From positions 120,737-184,736 of the forward strand of contig CAVOYZ010000005.1 in NCBI GenBank assembly GCA_963700785.1: a stretch of 64,000 nucleotides of DNA. The letters run 5' to 3'. Source of the DNA: CAXMST01 sp963700785 (GTDB lineage Bacteria; Actinomycetota; Thermoleophilia; Solirubrobacterales; 70-9). Below are positions 1 through 9,011 of this stretch, one piece after another (position 1 is the stretch's first letter; each line of letters starts with the position of its first letter). The translations under genes and the position numbers were made by a program. Under the pieces are notes generated by a model that had not been told where the DNA came from, ran no database searches, and saw nothing but the letters and a program-made list of their open reading frames with translations.

Positions 1-183
1 CAGGCCTTCCACGCCGAGCCGATCGAGATAGCGATCGATGGCGCTGTTCATCGCCCGGCGTTGATAGTGATCGGCGGCCGACGCCGCCTCGGGATAGAGG
101 CGCGAATCGACGGCCGACGTTCCCCGCGACAGCCCCCGGCGCGCCCACCGGCCGACGCTCGTGAGCGGCCGCCGGCGGCTCAA
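1..183 (-). CDS. N-terminal part of a protein running off the left edge
   Basis: About 61 codons are visible, opening with TTG (complement of 181-183) and read to the window edge without a stop. The predicted start MSRRRPLTSVGRW is followed by a helical, Tyr- and Arg-rich stretch (YPEAASAADHYQRRAMNSA). The TTG overlaps the TGA of the upstream glycosyltransferase gene as TTGA, the kind of 4-nt coupling seen repeatedly in this region, which supports both the frame and the start. No family can be assigned from so short a piece. Its position suggests another glycan-locus enzyme translated with the gene upstream of it. Confidence 0.6.
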   Translation of the reverse strand, partial: MSRRRPLTSVGRWARRGLSRGTSAVDSRLYPEAASAADHYQRRAMNSAIDRYLDRLGVEGL

Positions 184-1067
184 AAGCGCCCCCGCCACCC
201 GTCCGGCATCTCCTGGATCTGCATCTCGATGTTCGGGACGCCGCTCTCGAAGTAGAACCAGCGCTCGAAGTCGGCCTCGTCGGTGATCCGGTTGTGGGCC
301 GCCCACCCCTGGTCGACGTCGAGCTCATTCCAGCGCCGGGCACGCCGCAGTCGGTGCCGGTCCCTGCAGAGCTCGAAGTCCATCCTGTGGAGGTGGATCA
401 GCAGCAGGTCCGGATCGAAGTTGCTCTCGCCGTCGGCCCGCTCGTGAAAGCCGGGCACCCACTCCATCGGCACCATCGCCAGCGCCGGCTTGTCGTATGC
501 ATCGTTGGCGAACCAGTGCCGGCGCTGGTCGAGGATCGGCCGCTCGAGATCGATCGCGGGCTCGCGGTCGGCCATGTGGATCAGCTCGTACCCGATCGCG
601 TTGACGTAGTCCTCGTTGAGCTCGTCGATGTAGCCGCCGAGGTCGCCGCGCTCGGGCCGTGGAATGACGATCTCGTCGACGTCGGTGGCCAGCACGACGT
701 CGTGGGTCTCGAGCAGATCGTGCTGGTACGCCTGGACGGTGTCGGCCATCCACGTGTGGTCGACCCGGTCGTGGCTGACCGGGACGCGAACGAATCCCTC
801 CCGCTCGGTCGAGCCGTCGGTCGTGTCGTTGTCGAGGACGTGGATGTCCTCGGGGGCGAAGAATCGCGAGTAGTACCGGAGCCAGATCGGTAGGAAGATC
901 GGCTCGTTGTGGACCATGGTGACGACCGCGCGCCGCTTCGCCGCTCCCTTTCCCGGCGGCTTGGCCGCGAGCCGCTCGCGACGCTGACTGCGCATCGCTG
1001 CAAACCAGTTCTCGGGGATCGGGTGCGGGTGGTCGGCACCCTTGATCTGTGGCATCTGCATCGGCAA
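180..1067 (-). CDS. glycosyltransferase family 2 / GT92-like protein
   Basis: This 295-residue cytosolic protein opens its domain with VVTMVHNEPIFLPIWLRYY (about residues 48-66), the pattern of family 2/GT92-like transferases whose first strand reads 'vvtmvkNE...l..wl.yY'. LDNDTTDGS (about 78-86) and the DVDE acidic motif (about 129-132, metal and sugar-nucleotide binding) follow. An internal start a few residues on (MPQIKG) is possible. The gene is transcribed away from the FkbM gene, with only about 50 bp between them. It probably adds a sugar in the surface-glycan pathway; donor and acceptor cannot be read from sequence. Confidence 0.85.
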   Translation of the reverse strand: MPMQMPQIKGADHPHPIPENWFAAMRSQRRERLAAKPPGKGAAKRRAVVTMVHNEPIFLPIWLRYYSRFFAPEDIHVLDNDTTDGSTEREGFVRVPVSHDRVDHTWMADTVQAYQHDLLETHDVVLATDVDEIVIPRPERGDLGGYIDELNEDYVNAIGYELIHMADREPAIDLERPILDQRRHWFANDAYDKPALAMVPMEWVPGFHERADGESNFDPDLLLIHLHRMDFELCRDRHRLRRARRWNELDVDQGWAAHNRITDEADFERWFYFESGVPNIEMQIQEMPDGWRGRF

Positions 1068-1120
1068 GGTCAGTGCCGCGGCTCCCTGGCGGGACGCGGA
1101 GATCCTGCAGACTAGGGGTT

Positions 1121-1904
1121 ATGAGCCGGATCGACCAAGCGCCGGGTTCGCTCCCCGAGGCGTACGAGCTCCTGCACCACCCGGATCGCTCGCAGCTGAT
1201 CTTCCAGGTCGGGGAGATCGTCGTGCGGGAGACCTACCTGCAGGGCGGCATCGAGTTGCGGCCGGGGGCGACGGTGTTGGATGTCGGTGCCAACGTCGGC
1301 GTCGCGGCGACCTTCTTCGCCGAGCGCGGCGCCGGGGCGATCCACTGCTTCGAGCCGGTCGAGCCGATTCGCGAGCTGCTCGAGCGCAACGTGGCCTCGA
1401 TCGATCGATGCATCGTGCATCCCTACGGCCTCGCGGCGCGATCCGCCCCGGCGACGATCACCTACTACCCGAACGCCGACGCGATGTCCGGCCTGTTCGC
1501 CGATCCCGAGCGCGATTCCGCGCTGGCCGAGCAGTGCATCCGCAACGTCGGCTTCGAGCCCGCCGCCGCAGCCGAGGCCGTGCGCGGGCGCTACCGGCCG
1601 GAGACGCTGACCTGCGATCTGCGGACCCTGTCTTCGACCCTCGCCGAGGAGGCGATCGAGGTCGTCGATCTGCTCAAGGTCGACGTCGAGCGCGCGGAGC
1701 TGGAGGTGCTCAGAGGCATCGGCGAGGAGGACTGGCCTCGAATTCGACAGGTCGTCGCTGAGATCCACGATCAGGGCGACCGGGTCGAGACGATCACACT
1801 CGCTCCTGCGCCGCCGCGGATTCACTGTCGTGGTCGGGCAGGACAGCGGCATGAGCGGGACCGACGTCCACATGCTCTACGCCCGCCGGGAGGCCCGCCC
1901 CTAG
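1121..1904 (+). CDS. FkbM family SAM-dependent methyltransferase (frameshifted)
   Basis: The intact product would be about 260 residues and an O-methyltransferase of the FkbM type, acting on sugar or polyketide hydroxyls. The SAM loop LDVGANVG is at about 53-60, and the family's K-[IV]-D-V-E motif appears as LLKVDVERAELEVL near 187. After codon 227 the frame breaks: removing G1802 restores a typical FkbM tail (LLRRRGFTVVVGQDSG) ending MLYARREARP and TAG at 1902-1904. Without the correction, the first frame reads straight into the next gene. The start ATG lies just after ACTAGGGGTT. A single-base insertion error is more likely than a true mutation because the tail is otherwise well conserved. 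Confidence 0.8.
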
Positions 1905-2011
1905 CCGCTCCGAACGTGTCGCTACCGGCGCCGGCCCGGCGCGGCGGCCGTGTAGTCTTTCCCCGGTCAGCCGGGCGGGCAGCGGGGCCGGGCGGCGCGG
2001 AGATGGACGGA

Positions 2012-4396
2012 ATGGCCAGCGTGGACACCACAGCGACGGCACGCGGGTCGGCGGAGCCGTCCGCACGCCAGTCGGGAACCGCATCGCTGGGGCCGCTGGT
2101 CGCGCTCAGCACCGTGATCGTGATCGGGTTGCTCCTGATCCTCGCGCCGATCGCCCGTCAGCTGCTGCCGGTCACTGAGCTTCCGGCGCCGTTCGCCGAT
2201 CAGCACCAGAACGCCGAGACGCTGATCTTCATCGTCTGCTTCGCGATCCTGCTGCCCGCGTCGGCGCTCGTCTCCCCGCGGATCGCCGACCGGATCGCCG
2301 CCGGCCCCAACCGCGACGGTCTCTCGGCCCTGGTCGCCGCGCTGAGCGGGGGCCTGGCGCTGGCGCTGCTCCTGACCAAGCTCTCGGAGCGGTTCAGCTG
2401 GGGCGGCGGCGAGAAGGTGCTGGTCGCGCTGGCCGTGCTCTGGTGCGCGCTGGCGGGTGCGGCGCTCTGGCGCGCCGCATTGCCCCGGGCCTGGGGCCTG
2501 CTCGGCTCCGCCGCCCCGATCGCCCCCTACCTCTGGGCCGCTACCGGGTTCCTGCTGCTCGGCGTCGCCCTCGCCTTCACCCGGGTGAACTCGATCTCCC
2601 TGGTGGTGCTGGTGATCGGTGCGGCGCTGACCGGCGTGGTGCTCGCTGCCCAGGACCGGGTCCGGATTCCCGTTCTCGGACGCCGCTTCGGAATCGCAGT
2701 CGACAGCGCGGCGATCGTCCTGCTGCTTTTCGCCGTCCCGAATCTGATCGTCTTCGTCACCAACGATCCGTCGGCTGCGTTCCAGACCTCGATCATCCAG
2801 TTCCACCAGAACTTCTACCTCGGGCCCGCGAACCAGGTTCTCGCCGGAGACGCGATGCTCGTTGACACCCTGTCCCAGTACGGGGTCGGCTCGATCTACT
2901 TCCTCGCCGGCGTCTTCCAGGTATTCCCGATCGGCAATGGGACGCTCGGCCTCACCGAGGGCCTGCTCTCGGCGCTGATGTTCATCGGCTCCTACGCGGC
3001 GATTCGCATTGCCGGCGTGTCCAGGCTGCTCGCCGGCCTGGCGATGGCCGTGGCCGTCGTCGTGCTCGTCTATGGGCTCGAGTACCCGCTTGGCGGGCTG
3101 CTCCAGCACGGCGCCTTCCGCTTCGGGCTTCCGGTTGGGGTGATAGTCGGCGCGGTCGCGGAGTCGCGCTGGCCACGAGCCGCAACCCCGGCTCGCGCCC
3201 TGCAGCTGATCATCGTTGCGATCGCCTCGGTCTGGGCGCTCGAGGGCTTCCTCTACACGCTGATCACGGTTGTGGCGATCATCGCCGTGCGTGTAGTCAG
3301 CCTGTCGGCCGAGCAGCGGCGTCGCGAGCTCGTCGGCTGGGCCCTCGGGATCGCCGGCGCCTGTCTGCTCGCCCACCTGCTGCTCGCCACCGCCACGCTG
3401 ATCGGCTCCGGTCAGCTGCCCGATTGGGGTTGGTATCTGAACACCCTTCGCGAGTTCCTCTCGGGCCAGGTCGGCGATCTGACCTACGACTTCTCCCGCT
3501 GGTCGTCGGGGCTCGCCCTCGGCGCCGTCTATCTCGCCTCGGCCATTGCGGTGGTGCTGCTGATCCGGCGCCGGCCCGAGGTGCTGGCCCGGCAGCGGAC
3601 GATGCTGATCGGGATCGCCGGGATGACCGCGTTCGGGGTCGCGCTGGAGAGCTACATCGTCAACCGCTCCGCTGATCACATCATCCCCTACGTGAGCCTC
3701 CCCGCCTTTGCGCTGGCGGCGCTCTGGTTGACGCTGCTGCGGCGGCCCGGCCTCGGCGTACCGCTCGCCGGACGGCGGACCGCGCTCGGACTCACCCTGC
3801 TGGTCTCGAGCCTGCTGGTGGCGGTCGCCGCCTCGTCGGTCGACACCCGCTTCTCTCAGTCCGCGCTCGGCCTCGCCCGGCCGGGTGGGGCGTCGCTGCC
3901 CGACGCGCTCGATCGGCTCTGGGAGCCGCCCGCGCTCCGCCCGATCGCCCCCGAGGGCGAGCGGTTGCTCGCCACCCACATGCCCGGGGAGCGGCGCAGC
4001 ATCGTGCTGATGACCCCCGACCCGGGGCTCGAGATCCTGCTGCGCTCGGACCGCGCCAGCGCCGTGCCGCTCGGCGACCCCTACGAGGACAGCTACGTCC
4101 CCGAGGACCACCTCGAGCCCCTCGGTGAGTTCGTCGAGACGCTCGCGCCCGGTGACCGGATGCTGATCGACGCCCCCGGGCGGGAGGGGTTCGAGCGCTA
4201 CCGCCTGGACCCGGAGCGGGACCCGTTCGCGGGGTCAGCCTATGGGGTGCCGGCCGCGACCACGGGCCTGACCACCTTGCAGGAGTGGGTCATGCGCGAG
4301 ATCGGCAAGCGCTTCGACCTGCGCAGGATCGCCCGCAGCGAGAACGGGCTCGAGGTGGTCGAGTTGGTTCCGCGTTCGACGCCGCCATCCAGCTGA
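2012..4396 (+). CDS. polytopic membrane protein, possible GT-C-like glycosyltransferase
   Basis: A protein of about 794 residues with roughly a dozen hydrophobic spans across its first two thirds and a soluble C-terminal domain of about 190 residues. I chose ATG 2012 because GGAG lies 9 bases upstream; ATG 2003 is the alternative. The loop FQTSIIQFHQNFYLGPANQ followed by LVDTLSQYGVG (about residues 255-290) contains conserved-looking polar residues between membrane spans, as in lipid-linked sugar transferases of the GT-C fold, but no family signature is clear. It lies 107 bp after the FkbM stop. A TAGTCT box near 1953 may drive it. Function inferred only from fold and neighbours. Confidence 0.75.
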   Translation: MASVDTTATARGSAEPSARQSGTASLGPLVALSTVIVIGLLLILAPIARQLLPVTELPAPFADQHQNAETLIFIVCFAILLPASALVSPRIADRIAAGPNRDGLSALVAALSGGLALALLLTKLSERFSWGGGEKVLVALAVLWCALAGAALWRAALPRAWGLLGSAAPIAPYLWAATGFLLLGVALAFTRVNSISLVVLVIGAALTGVVLAAQDRVRIPVLGRRFGIAVDSAAIVLLLFAVPNLIVFVTNDPSAAFQTSIIQFHQNFYLGPANQVLAGDAMLVDTLSQYGVGSIYFLAGVFQVFPIGNGTLGLTEGLLSALMFIGSYAAIRIAGVSRLLAGLAMAVAVVVLVYGLEYPLGGLLQHGAFRFGLPVGVIVGAVAESRWPRAATPARALQLIIVAIASVWALEGFLYTLITVVAIIAVRVVSLSAEQRRRELVGWALGIAGACLLAHLLLATATLIGSGQLPDWGWYLNTLREFLSGQVGDLTYDFSRWSSGLALGAVYLASAIAVVLLIRRRPEVLARQRTMLIGIAGMTAFGVALESYIVNRSADHIIPYVSLPAFALAALWLTLLRRPGLGVPLAGRRTALGLTLLVSSLLVAVAASSVDTRFSQSALGLARPGGASLPDALDRLWEPPALRPIAPEGERLLATHMPGERRSIVLMTPDPGLEILLRSDRASAVPLGDPYEDSYVPEDHLEPLGEFVETLAPGDRMLIDAPGREGFERYRLDPERDPFAGSAYGVPAATTGLTTLQEWVMREIGKRFDLRRIARSENGLEVVELVPRSTPPSS

Positions 4397-4433
4397 GCCG
4401 CCATCAAGCTCCGGCTTGGCCGCATCGAGCGGC

Positions 4434-5207
4434 TCAGGGCTTGTACTTGCGCGCCGGCAGGATCCGGGCGCGGTGCAGGATCAGGCGCGCCCCGGCCCAG
4501 AGGGTCTTCAGGCCGTAGACGGCTCCCTTCCAGAAGCCGACCGAGGAGGCCTCCTCGAAGTACCGGCACTTCGCCGGCACCTCCTCGATCTCGAAGCCGA
4601 AGTGGGCGGCCTGGTAGAGCAGCTCCGAGTCGAAGCTGAAGTCGAGCGAGTTGCGGAGGAACGGCACCGTCAGCAGCAGCTCGCGGGAGTAGGCGCGGTA
4701 TCCGGTGTGCGCCTCGGTCAGCTGCGTGCCCATGATCCGATTCTGGATCGTCGTCAGGAACCGGTTGGCGACGAACTTCCACCTCGGCATCCCGGCGGCC
4801 AGCGCCGCCCCGGGCACCGCCAGACGCGATCCGAGCACCAGGTCGGCCCGCCCCTCGATGATCGGCGCGACCATCATCGGGATCAGCCCGGGCTCGTACT
4901 GCCCGTCCGGATGCAGCATCACGACCACGTCCGCGCCCTGGTGGAGGGCCTGCATGTAGCAGGTCTTCTGGTTGCCGCCGTAGCCGACCTGGTGGGGGTG
5001 CCAGAGGACCTCGATCGGCAGTTGCCGGGCGAGCTCGACGGTGTCGTCGGTCGAGGAGTCGTCGACGAGGATGATCTCGGCGACCTGGTCGAGCGGGATC
5101 TCGGAGACGGTCTCCCGCAACGTCGCCGCCGCCTGCCGGGCGGGCATCACGACGATCACCTTCGGTTCCTTCGGTTCGGTTTCCTCGCCCGACCCGGACT
5201 CAGGCAT
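4434..5207 (-). CDS. glycosyltransferase family 2 (DPM1/polyprenyl-phosphate type)
   Basis: This 257-residue cytosolic GT-A enzyme starts at ATG 5207; longer in-frame extensions lack any homologous look. It begins KVIVVMPARQAAATL, followed by EIILVDDSSTDDT (the nucleotide-binding DD), HQVGYGGNQKTCYMQAL and VVMLHPDGQY (the acidic catalytic motif). This is the order found in dolichol/undecaprenyl-phosphate mannose synthase-like enzymes. The ATG sits inside the last codons of the upstream methyltransferase gene (ATGCCTGA, 8-nt overlap), so translation is coupled. It is the last gene of a three-gene operon reading leftward. It likely charges a lipid carrier or adds a sugar. Confidence 0.88.
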   Translation of the reverse strand: MPESGSGEETEPKEPKVIVVMPARQAAATLRETVSEIPLDQVAEIILVDDSSTDDTVELARQLPIEVLWHPHQVGYGGNQKTCYMQALHQGADVVVMLHPDGQYEPGLIPMMVAPIIEGRADLVLGSRLAVPGAALAAGMPRWKFVANRFLTTIQNRIMGTQLTEAHTGYRAYSRELLLTVPFLRNSLDFSFDSELLYQAAHFGFEIEEVPAKCRYFEEASSVGFWKGAVYGLKTLWAGARLILHRARILPARKYKP

Positions 5208-6105
5208 GCCTTGCCTCCACGTAGACGGTTCCGGCGCGTCGCATGATGACCTCAACGATCGCGCCAAGCGCAGCGAACGGTAGTAGCGCCAGGCCGGCGA
5301 CGACGGCGTAGACCCGCTTGCCGGTCGATTGCGGCGCGATTCGCGCCCCTCGCCGGCGCAGCGCCTGATAGAGGTTGGGCCGCCCGGGGAGCATTCCGAC
5401 CAGGCCGTGGAGCCAGCCGATCACGATCTGCCCGGCGCGGACGAACGAGATCCGCTCGACCTCCAAGCCCTCCCGGACAAGGCCCGTCTCGAGGCTGCGC
5501 GCGGAGAGGTGGACGAGATGGCGGGGGAGGTCGAGATGCAGCCACCGGTCCCCGAAGGCCCGCGCCTGGATGCTGTCGTTGTTGGGCACCGCTACGGCCA
5601 CGACCCCGCCCGGCTTCAACAGCCGGGCCGCCTCCCGGATCGCATCGCCCGCGTCGGGCAGATGCTCGAGCGAGTGCCAGAAGACGATCGCCGCCCAGTC
5701 GCCGTCGAGCGCAGCCAGCGGCTCGTCCAGGAGGTCAGACCGCGCCGAGCCGCGCTCGAGCCCGGTCGCCTGGCGGCCGCAGGCCCGCAGCTCGTCGATC
5801 AGGGTCCCGTCGCCGGCGCCGACGTCGATCACCGGTCCCTCGGGGGCGATCTCGTCGATCCGGCTCGCGAGCCTGCCGCGGGTGTAGCGCAGGATCGCGT
5901 CCCCTGCGAAGGAAAAGCGGCGCTCGCCCTCGGGCCGGTACCAGTCCCCATACGCGGCCTCGAGCTCCTCGGGGCTCGGGATCGGATCGGTGGTCGCAGC
6001 GTCGCAGCGCGGACACCTGGTTCGCCCCTGCAGGTGCTCGGCATCCGCGCCGAGCGGGCCGCCGCACCACACGCACGACGTCGCCGCGAGGCCCGCCGCG
6101 GTCAT
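5200..6105 (-). CDS. class I SAM methyltransferase with N-terminal zinc ribbon
   Basis: A 301-residue protein. Residues 11-35 carry two CxxC pairs (CVWC and CPRC), a zinc ribbon often found on sugar methyltransferases. The Rossmann domain follows: VIDVGAGDGTL (about 91-101), then the acidic FWHSLEHLPD and LLKPGGVVAVAVPN motifs of Methyltransf_23 proteins. A hydrophobic C-terminal stretch (about residues 265-285) may bind the membrane. The start overlaps the preceding gene by ATGA, and the stop overlaps the next gene by 8 nt, making a tightly coupled operon of methyltransferase, methyltransferase, glycosyltransferase. The substrate is probably a glycan or sugar nucleotide. Confidence 0.87.
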   Translation of the reverse strand: MTAAGLAATSCVWCGGPLGADAEHLQGRTRCPRCDAATTDPIPSPEELEAAYGDWYRPEGERRFSFAGDAILRYTRGRLASRIDEIAPEGPVIDVGAGDGTLIDELRACGRQATGLERGSARSDLLDEPLAALDGDWAAIVFWHSLEHLPDAGDAIREAARLLKPGGVVAVAVPNNDSIQARAFGDRWLHLDLPRHLVHLSARSLETGLVREGLEVERISFVRAGQIVIGWLHGLVGMLPGRPNLYQALRRRGARIAPQSTGKRVYAVVAGLALLPFAALGAIVEVIMRRAGTVYVEARHA

Positions 6106-6869
6106 CGCCGGTCGGCCGGGCGCTCGCAGATCGCGCAGACGTCCAGCGCTGCTTCGAGATCGTCCTCGCCCAGCGTGAAGTCGCTCGCCTCGATCGCCTC
6201 GCCACGTGGGTCGGGCCGTCCCCGATGACGGTGCAGCATCGCGTCGTAGAGGCGCTGCTTGACTCGGATCGGCACCAGCCGCCGCAGGCGCAGGGGATCC
6301 CTGGCCAGCAGCCGATCGAGCTTCTCCCGTTCCTGATCGAAGATCTCCATGTAGCGGGCCGAGCCGAACAGGCCGAGGACCCGGACCTCGTTGAAGTAGG
6401 GACCGCAGAGCTCGGCAAGCTCGTCGTGATCGAACTCGCGGAAGTGGTAGGGGTCGATGATCTCGTCGGGGCGGCCGAGCGTGAGCCGGTTCGGGGTGAC
6501 GAACATCGCGACTCCGCCGGGCTCGAGGACCCGAGCCACCTCGGCCAGGACCCGCTCGGGATCGGGGACGTGCTCGAGCGACTGCACCGACAGGACCGAG
6601 GCGAACTCGTCGTTCGCGAACGGCAGCGCGCGCATATCGGCGACCACGGTCTCCCGCTCCTGGCCCACCAGCGCGTCCGCCGAGATGTCGGCCCCGACCG
6701 TCTCGCGCGGCTCCAGCAGGTGGTAGCTGTGGCCGATGCCGCAGCCGAGATCGAGCAGCCGCCCCGGTGGCAGGAAGTCGTCAGCGAGGGCGTAGGCCGC
6801 GACGTGGCGCTGCCAGGTCGGGTTGAAGCCGCCGGCGGCGCTGCCCACTCTCTCGCCGGTGACCTTCAT
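6102..6869 (-). CDS. class I SAM methyltransferase
   Basis: A 255-residue protein starting at ATG 6869 (MKVTGERVGSA); the longer upstream frame is antisense to the divergent gene and is not credible. SAM motif I is LLDLGCGIGHSYHL (about 38-51), followed by the acidic VGADIS, VQSLEHVPDP and LEPGGVAMFVTPN. It is a Methyltransf_11-type enzyme of glycan loci. A 123-bp intergenic region separates it from the divergent CmcI-like gene, so the promoters are back to back. It is the first gene of the leftward operon with the zinc-ribbon methyltransferase and GT2. Confidence 0.87.
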   Translation of the reverse strand: MKVTGERVGSAAGGFNPTWQRHVAAYALADDFLPPGRLLDLGCGIGHSYHLLEPRETVGADISADALVGQERETVVADMRALPFANDEFASVLSVQSLEHVPDPERVLAEVARVLEPGGVAMFVTPNRLTLGRPDEIIDPYHFREFDHDELAELCGPYFNEVRVLGLFGSARYMEIFDQEREKLDRLLARDPLRLRRLVPIRVKQRLYDAMLHRHRGRPDPRGEAIEASDFTLGEDDLEAALDVCAICERPADRR

Positions 6870-6992
6870 CGGTAGGCGCCGGGGCAGGGGGCCGGGGAGC
6901 AATGCTTGGTAGTCGGGCTCAAGGCACGGAATCCTTGCATGGGGCGGGCTCGAAGGCCCGTGGCTGCGAGGCGCTGTGCCAAACTCCGCCCC

Positions 6993-8214
6993 GTGAGCAA
7001 CCCCGAAGCGCCTTCCCGTCTCGAGATTCCGCCCGACGTCACGAAAGCGCGCGTAGAGCAGTCCGCGCGCGAGTTCGCGACCATCTTCCACGACCTCAAG
7101 GAGCAGACGTTCGCGACCACGACGTGGTTGGGCGTGCCGCTGGTCAAGACCCCGGCCGACATCCTCGTCCTCCAGCAGATCATCGTCGAGACCCGCCCTG
7201 AGCTGATCGTCGAGACCGGCGTCTACGTGGGCGGCAGCGCTGCTTTGTTCGCGTCGGTTCAGGAGGCGCTCGGGATCGACGGCAAGGTGATCGCGGTCGA
7301 CGTCGACCTCTCGTTCGTCCACGAGCGGGTTCGGGACAACCCCCGGATCGAGCTGCTCGAGGGCAGCTCGACCGACCCGGCGATCGTCTCCCACATCCGT
7401 GCCGCCGCGAAGGGCAAGCGGACGATGATCGACCTCGACGCCGATCACCGCGCCCACCACGTGCTCGAGGAGCTGCGCACCTACTGCCGACCTGGTCACC
7501 CCGAACTGCTACCTGATCGTCGAGGACAGCTGGTTTGGCGGCCGGCCGGTCCGCGAGGACGCCGTGCCCGGGCCGAGCGAGGCGCTCGACGCGTGGTTGG
7601 CGGAGGAGCCGCCGTTCGAGTCGGATCGCTGGCGGGAGCGCTACCTGCTCACCCAGAACCCCCGCGGCTATCTGCGGAGGGTGCCCGACGATGGTGCTCC
7701 GGCACCCGGCCGCCAACGTCCCGAGAACTTCCTGGTCGGCTCCTTCGAGCTCGCGGGCGCCGAGGCGGGGGCTCCGGTCGCCGAGATCGACCCGGAGACG
7801 ATCGCCGATCAGCTCGAGGCGGCGGCGGGCGAGCCGGACCGCGAGGTCGAGGCGCTTCGCAAGACGGTCGGCAACCTCGCCCGCGGGACCCGTGCGGCGG
7901 CGGTCGAGGCCGACGTCAACCAGCGCCGGGCGGAGATCACGACCGAGAACCTCCTGCAGGAGATCAACACCCAGCGCGAGTTGCTCGAGGAGCGTAACCG
8001 CCAGCTCGCGCAGGCTCGGGCCGGCCTGCGCCGGATCAGTGGATCGCTGCCCTACCGGATCTACATGAAGGCTCGGCGTCTGCCCGGCATTCGACAGCTT
8101 GCCGAGCGCCGCACCCGCTCGCGCGAGAACGTCGCGACCAAGCAGCGCCAGCAGCGCGAGATCGTCCGGGGGGAGCGCTCCGAGCGATTCGTGAACCATC
8201 ACCGCGGCCAGTGA
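6993..8214 (+). CDS. CmcI-like cephalosporin hydroxylase / O-methyltransferase family protein (frameshifted)
   Basis: The intact product would be about 406 residues. Residues 1-230 match the CmcI/rhamnosyl O-methyltransferase family: IVETGVYVGGSA (about 72-83, SAM loop) and DADHRAHHVLEEL (about 149-161, metal-binding motif). After Cys165 an extra C (7487/7488) breaks the frame; without it the chain continues DLVTPNCYLIVEDSWFGG, exactly the family pattern. The C-terminal 170 residues form a separate coiled coil (about 300-360) and a basic SLPYRIYMKARRLPG tail. GTG 6993 is the start, 7 nt after CAAACT. The last codon overlaps the next gene as GTGA. Probably methylates or hydroxylates a sugar. 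Confidence 0.8.
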
Positions 8215-8979
8215 TCGCTTTCGGGGCAGCGATTGCCTCACAGGAGAAGTGGGAGCGGTATGCGCTGAAGGGGATCGAGCGGGTCGCGACGGACGAGACC
8301 AAGCTGATCATCAGGCGGGATCAGCACGTGCATCTTCGGCGCCTACAACTCGATCATGGAGGAGGCGGCTGCGGACCCACGGATCGAGGCGCTGGTCCTG
8401 ATCCACGAGGACGCCGAGATCCGCGACGACTACTTCGAGGAGAAGCTGCGCTGGGGGCTGTCGGACCCCGAGGTCGCGATCGTTGGCACGATCGGCGCCG
8501 TCGGCGTGCAGGGAATCGACTGGTGGCACCACGACTACGGAATCGGCTCCTCGATCCTCGAGCCGATCGATCCGGCGGTCCTCTACGAGACGCCGCTGCT
8601 GGAGGGCTCGGAGATGTCGGGCGCCGGCGGCTTCGGCGACGTCGACATGGTCGACGGCTACCTGCTCGGCATGTCGCGCTGGGCTATCAAGGAGCTGCGC
8701 TTCGACGAGGTCGAGGTCGGGCCCGGCTTCCACGGATACGACGCGGACATCTGCTTTCAGGCGCGCGAGCGGGGCCGCAGGGTGTTCGTCGCCGAGATGG
8801 CCGTCGCCCACCATCGCAACAGCGTCTCGCCAACCCCCTACCGCGGCGACTGGCTGCGGGCGCAGGTGGCGTTTCGCCGGAAATGGGAGCGTCGTGGCAT
8901 GTTGCAGCCGCCGAAGCTCCGCTTCCCGCCCTACGTGAAGACCAAGCAGGAGCTCGAGGAGGATGCGGCGCAGGGCTGA
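8211..8979 (+). CDS. StrF-like glycosyltransferase domain protein (frameshifted)
   Basis: The intact length would be about 255 residues. The opening IAFGAAIASQEKWERYALKGIE and the later LVLIHEDAEIRDDYFEEKL resemble the Streptomycin StrF / GT2-5 family found in glycan clusters. PGFHGYDADICFQARERG and MAVAHHRN are typical GT-A tail motifs. After about residue 35 an extra base at 8313-8318 shifts the frame; deleting it joins KLIIR to GISTCIFGAYNSIMEEA and gives the expected AYN motif. The first GTG overlaps the preceding TGA by four bases, so it is coupled to the CmcI-like gene. It likely transfers a sugar to the same acceptor. Confidence 0.75.
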
Positions 8980-9011
8980 GTTGCGCTCCCCGCCACCGAA
9001 ACGGGGTCTGG

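Noticed and set aside
1967..4111. 714-codon minus-strand open frame opposite the membrane protein
   Set aside because: Very Arg/Gly/Asp/Gln-rich and without hydrophobic pattern; it is the antisense of a GC-rich coding frame.
1049..4396. A 1115-residue methyltransferase-membrane protein fusion
   Set aside because: The FkbM tail is recovered in another frame with its own stop, so the fusion is an artefact of the extra base at 1802.
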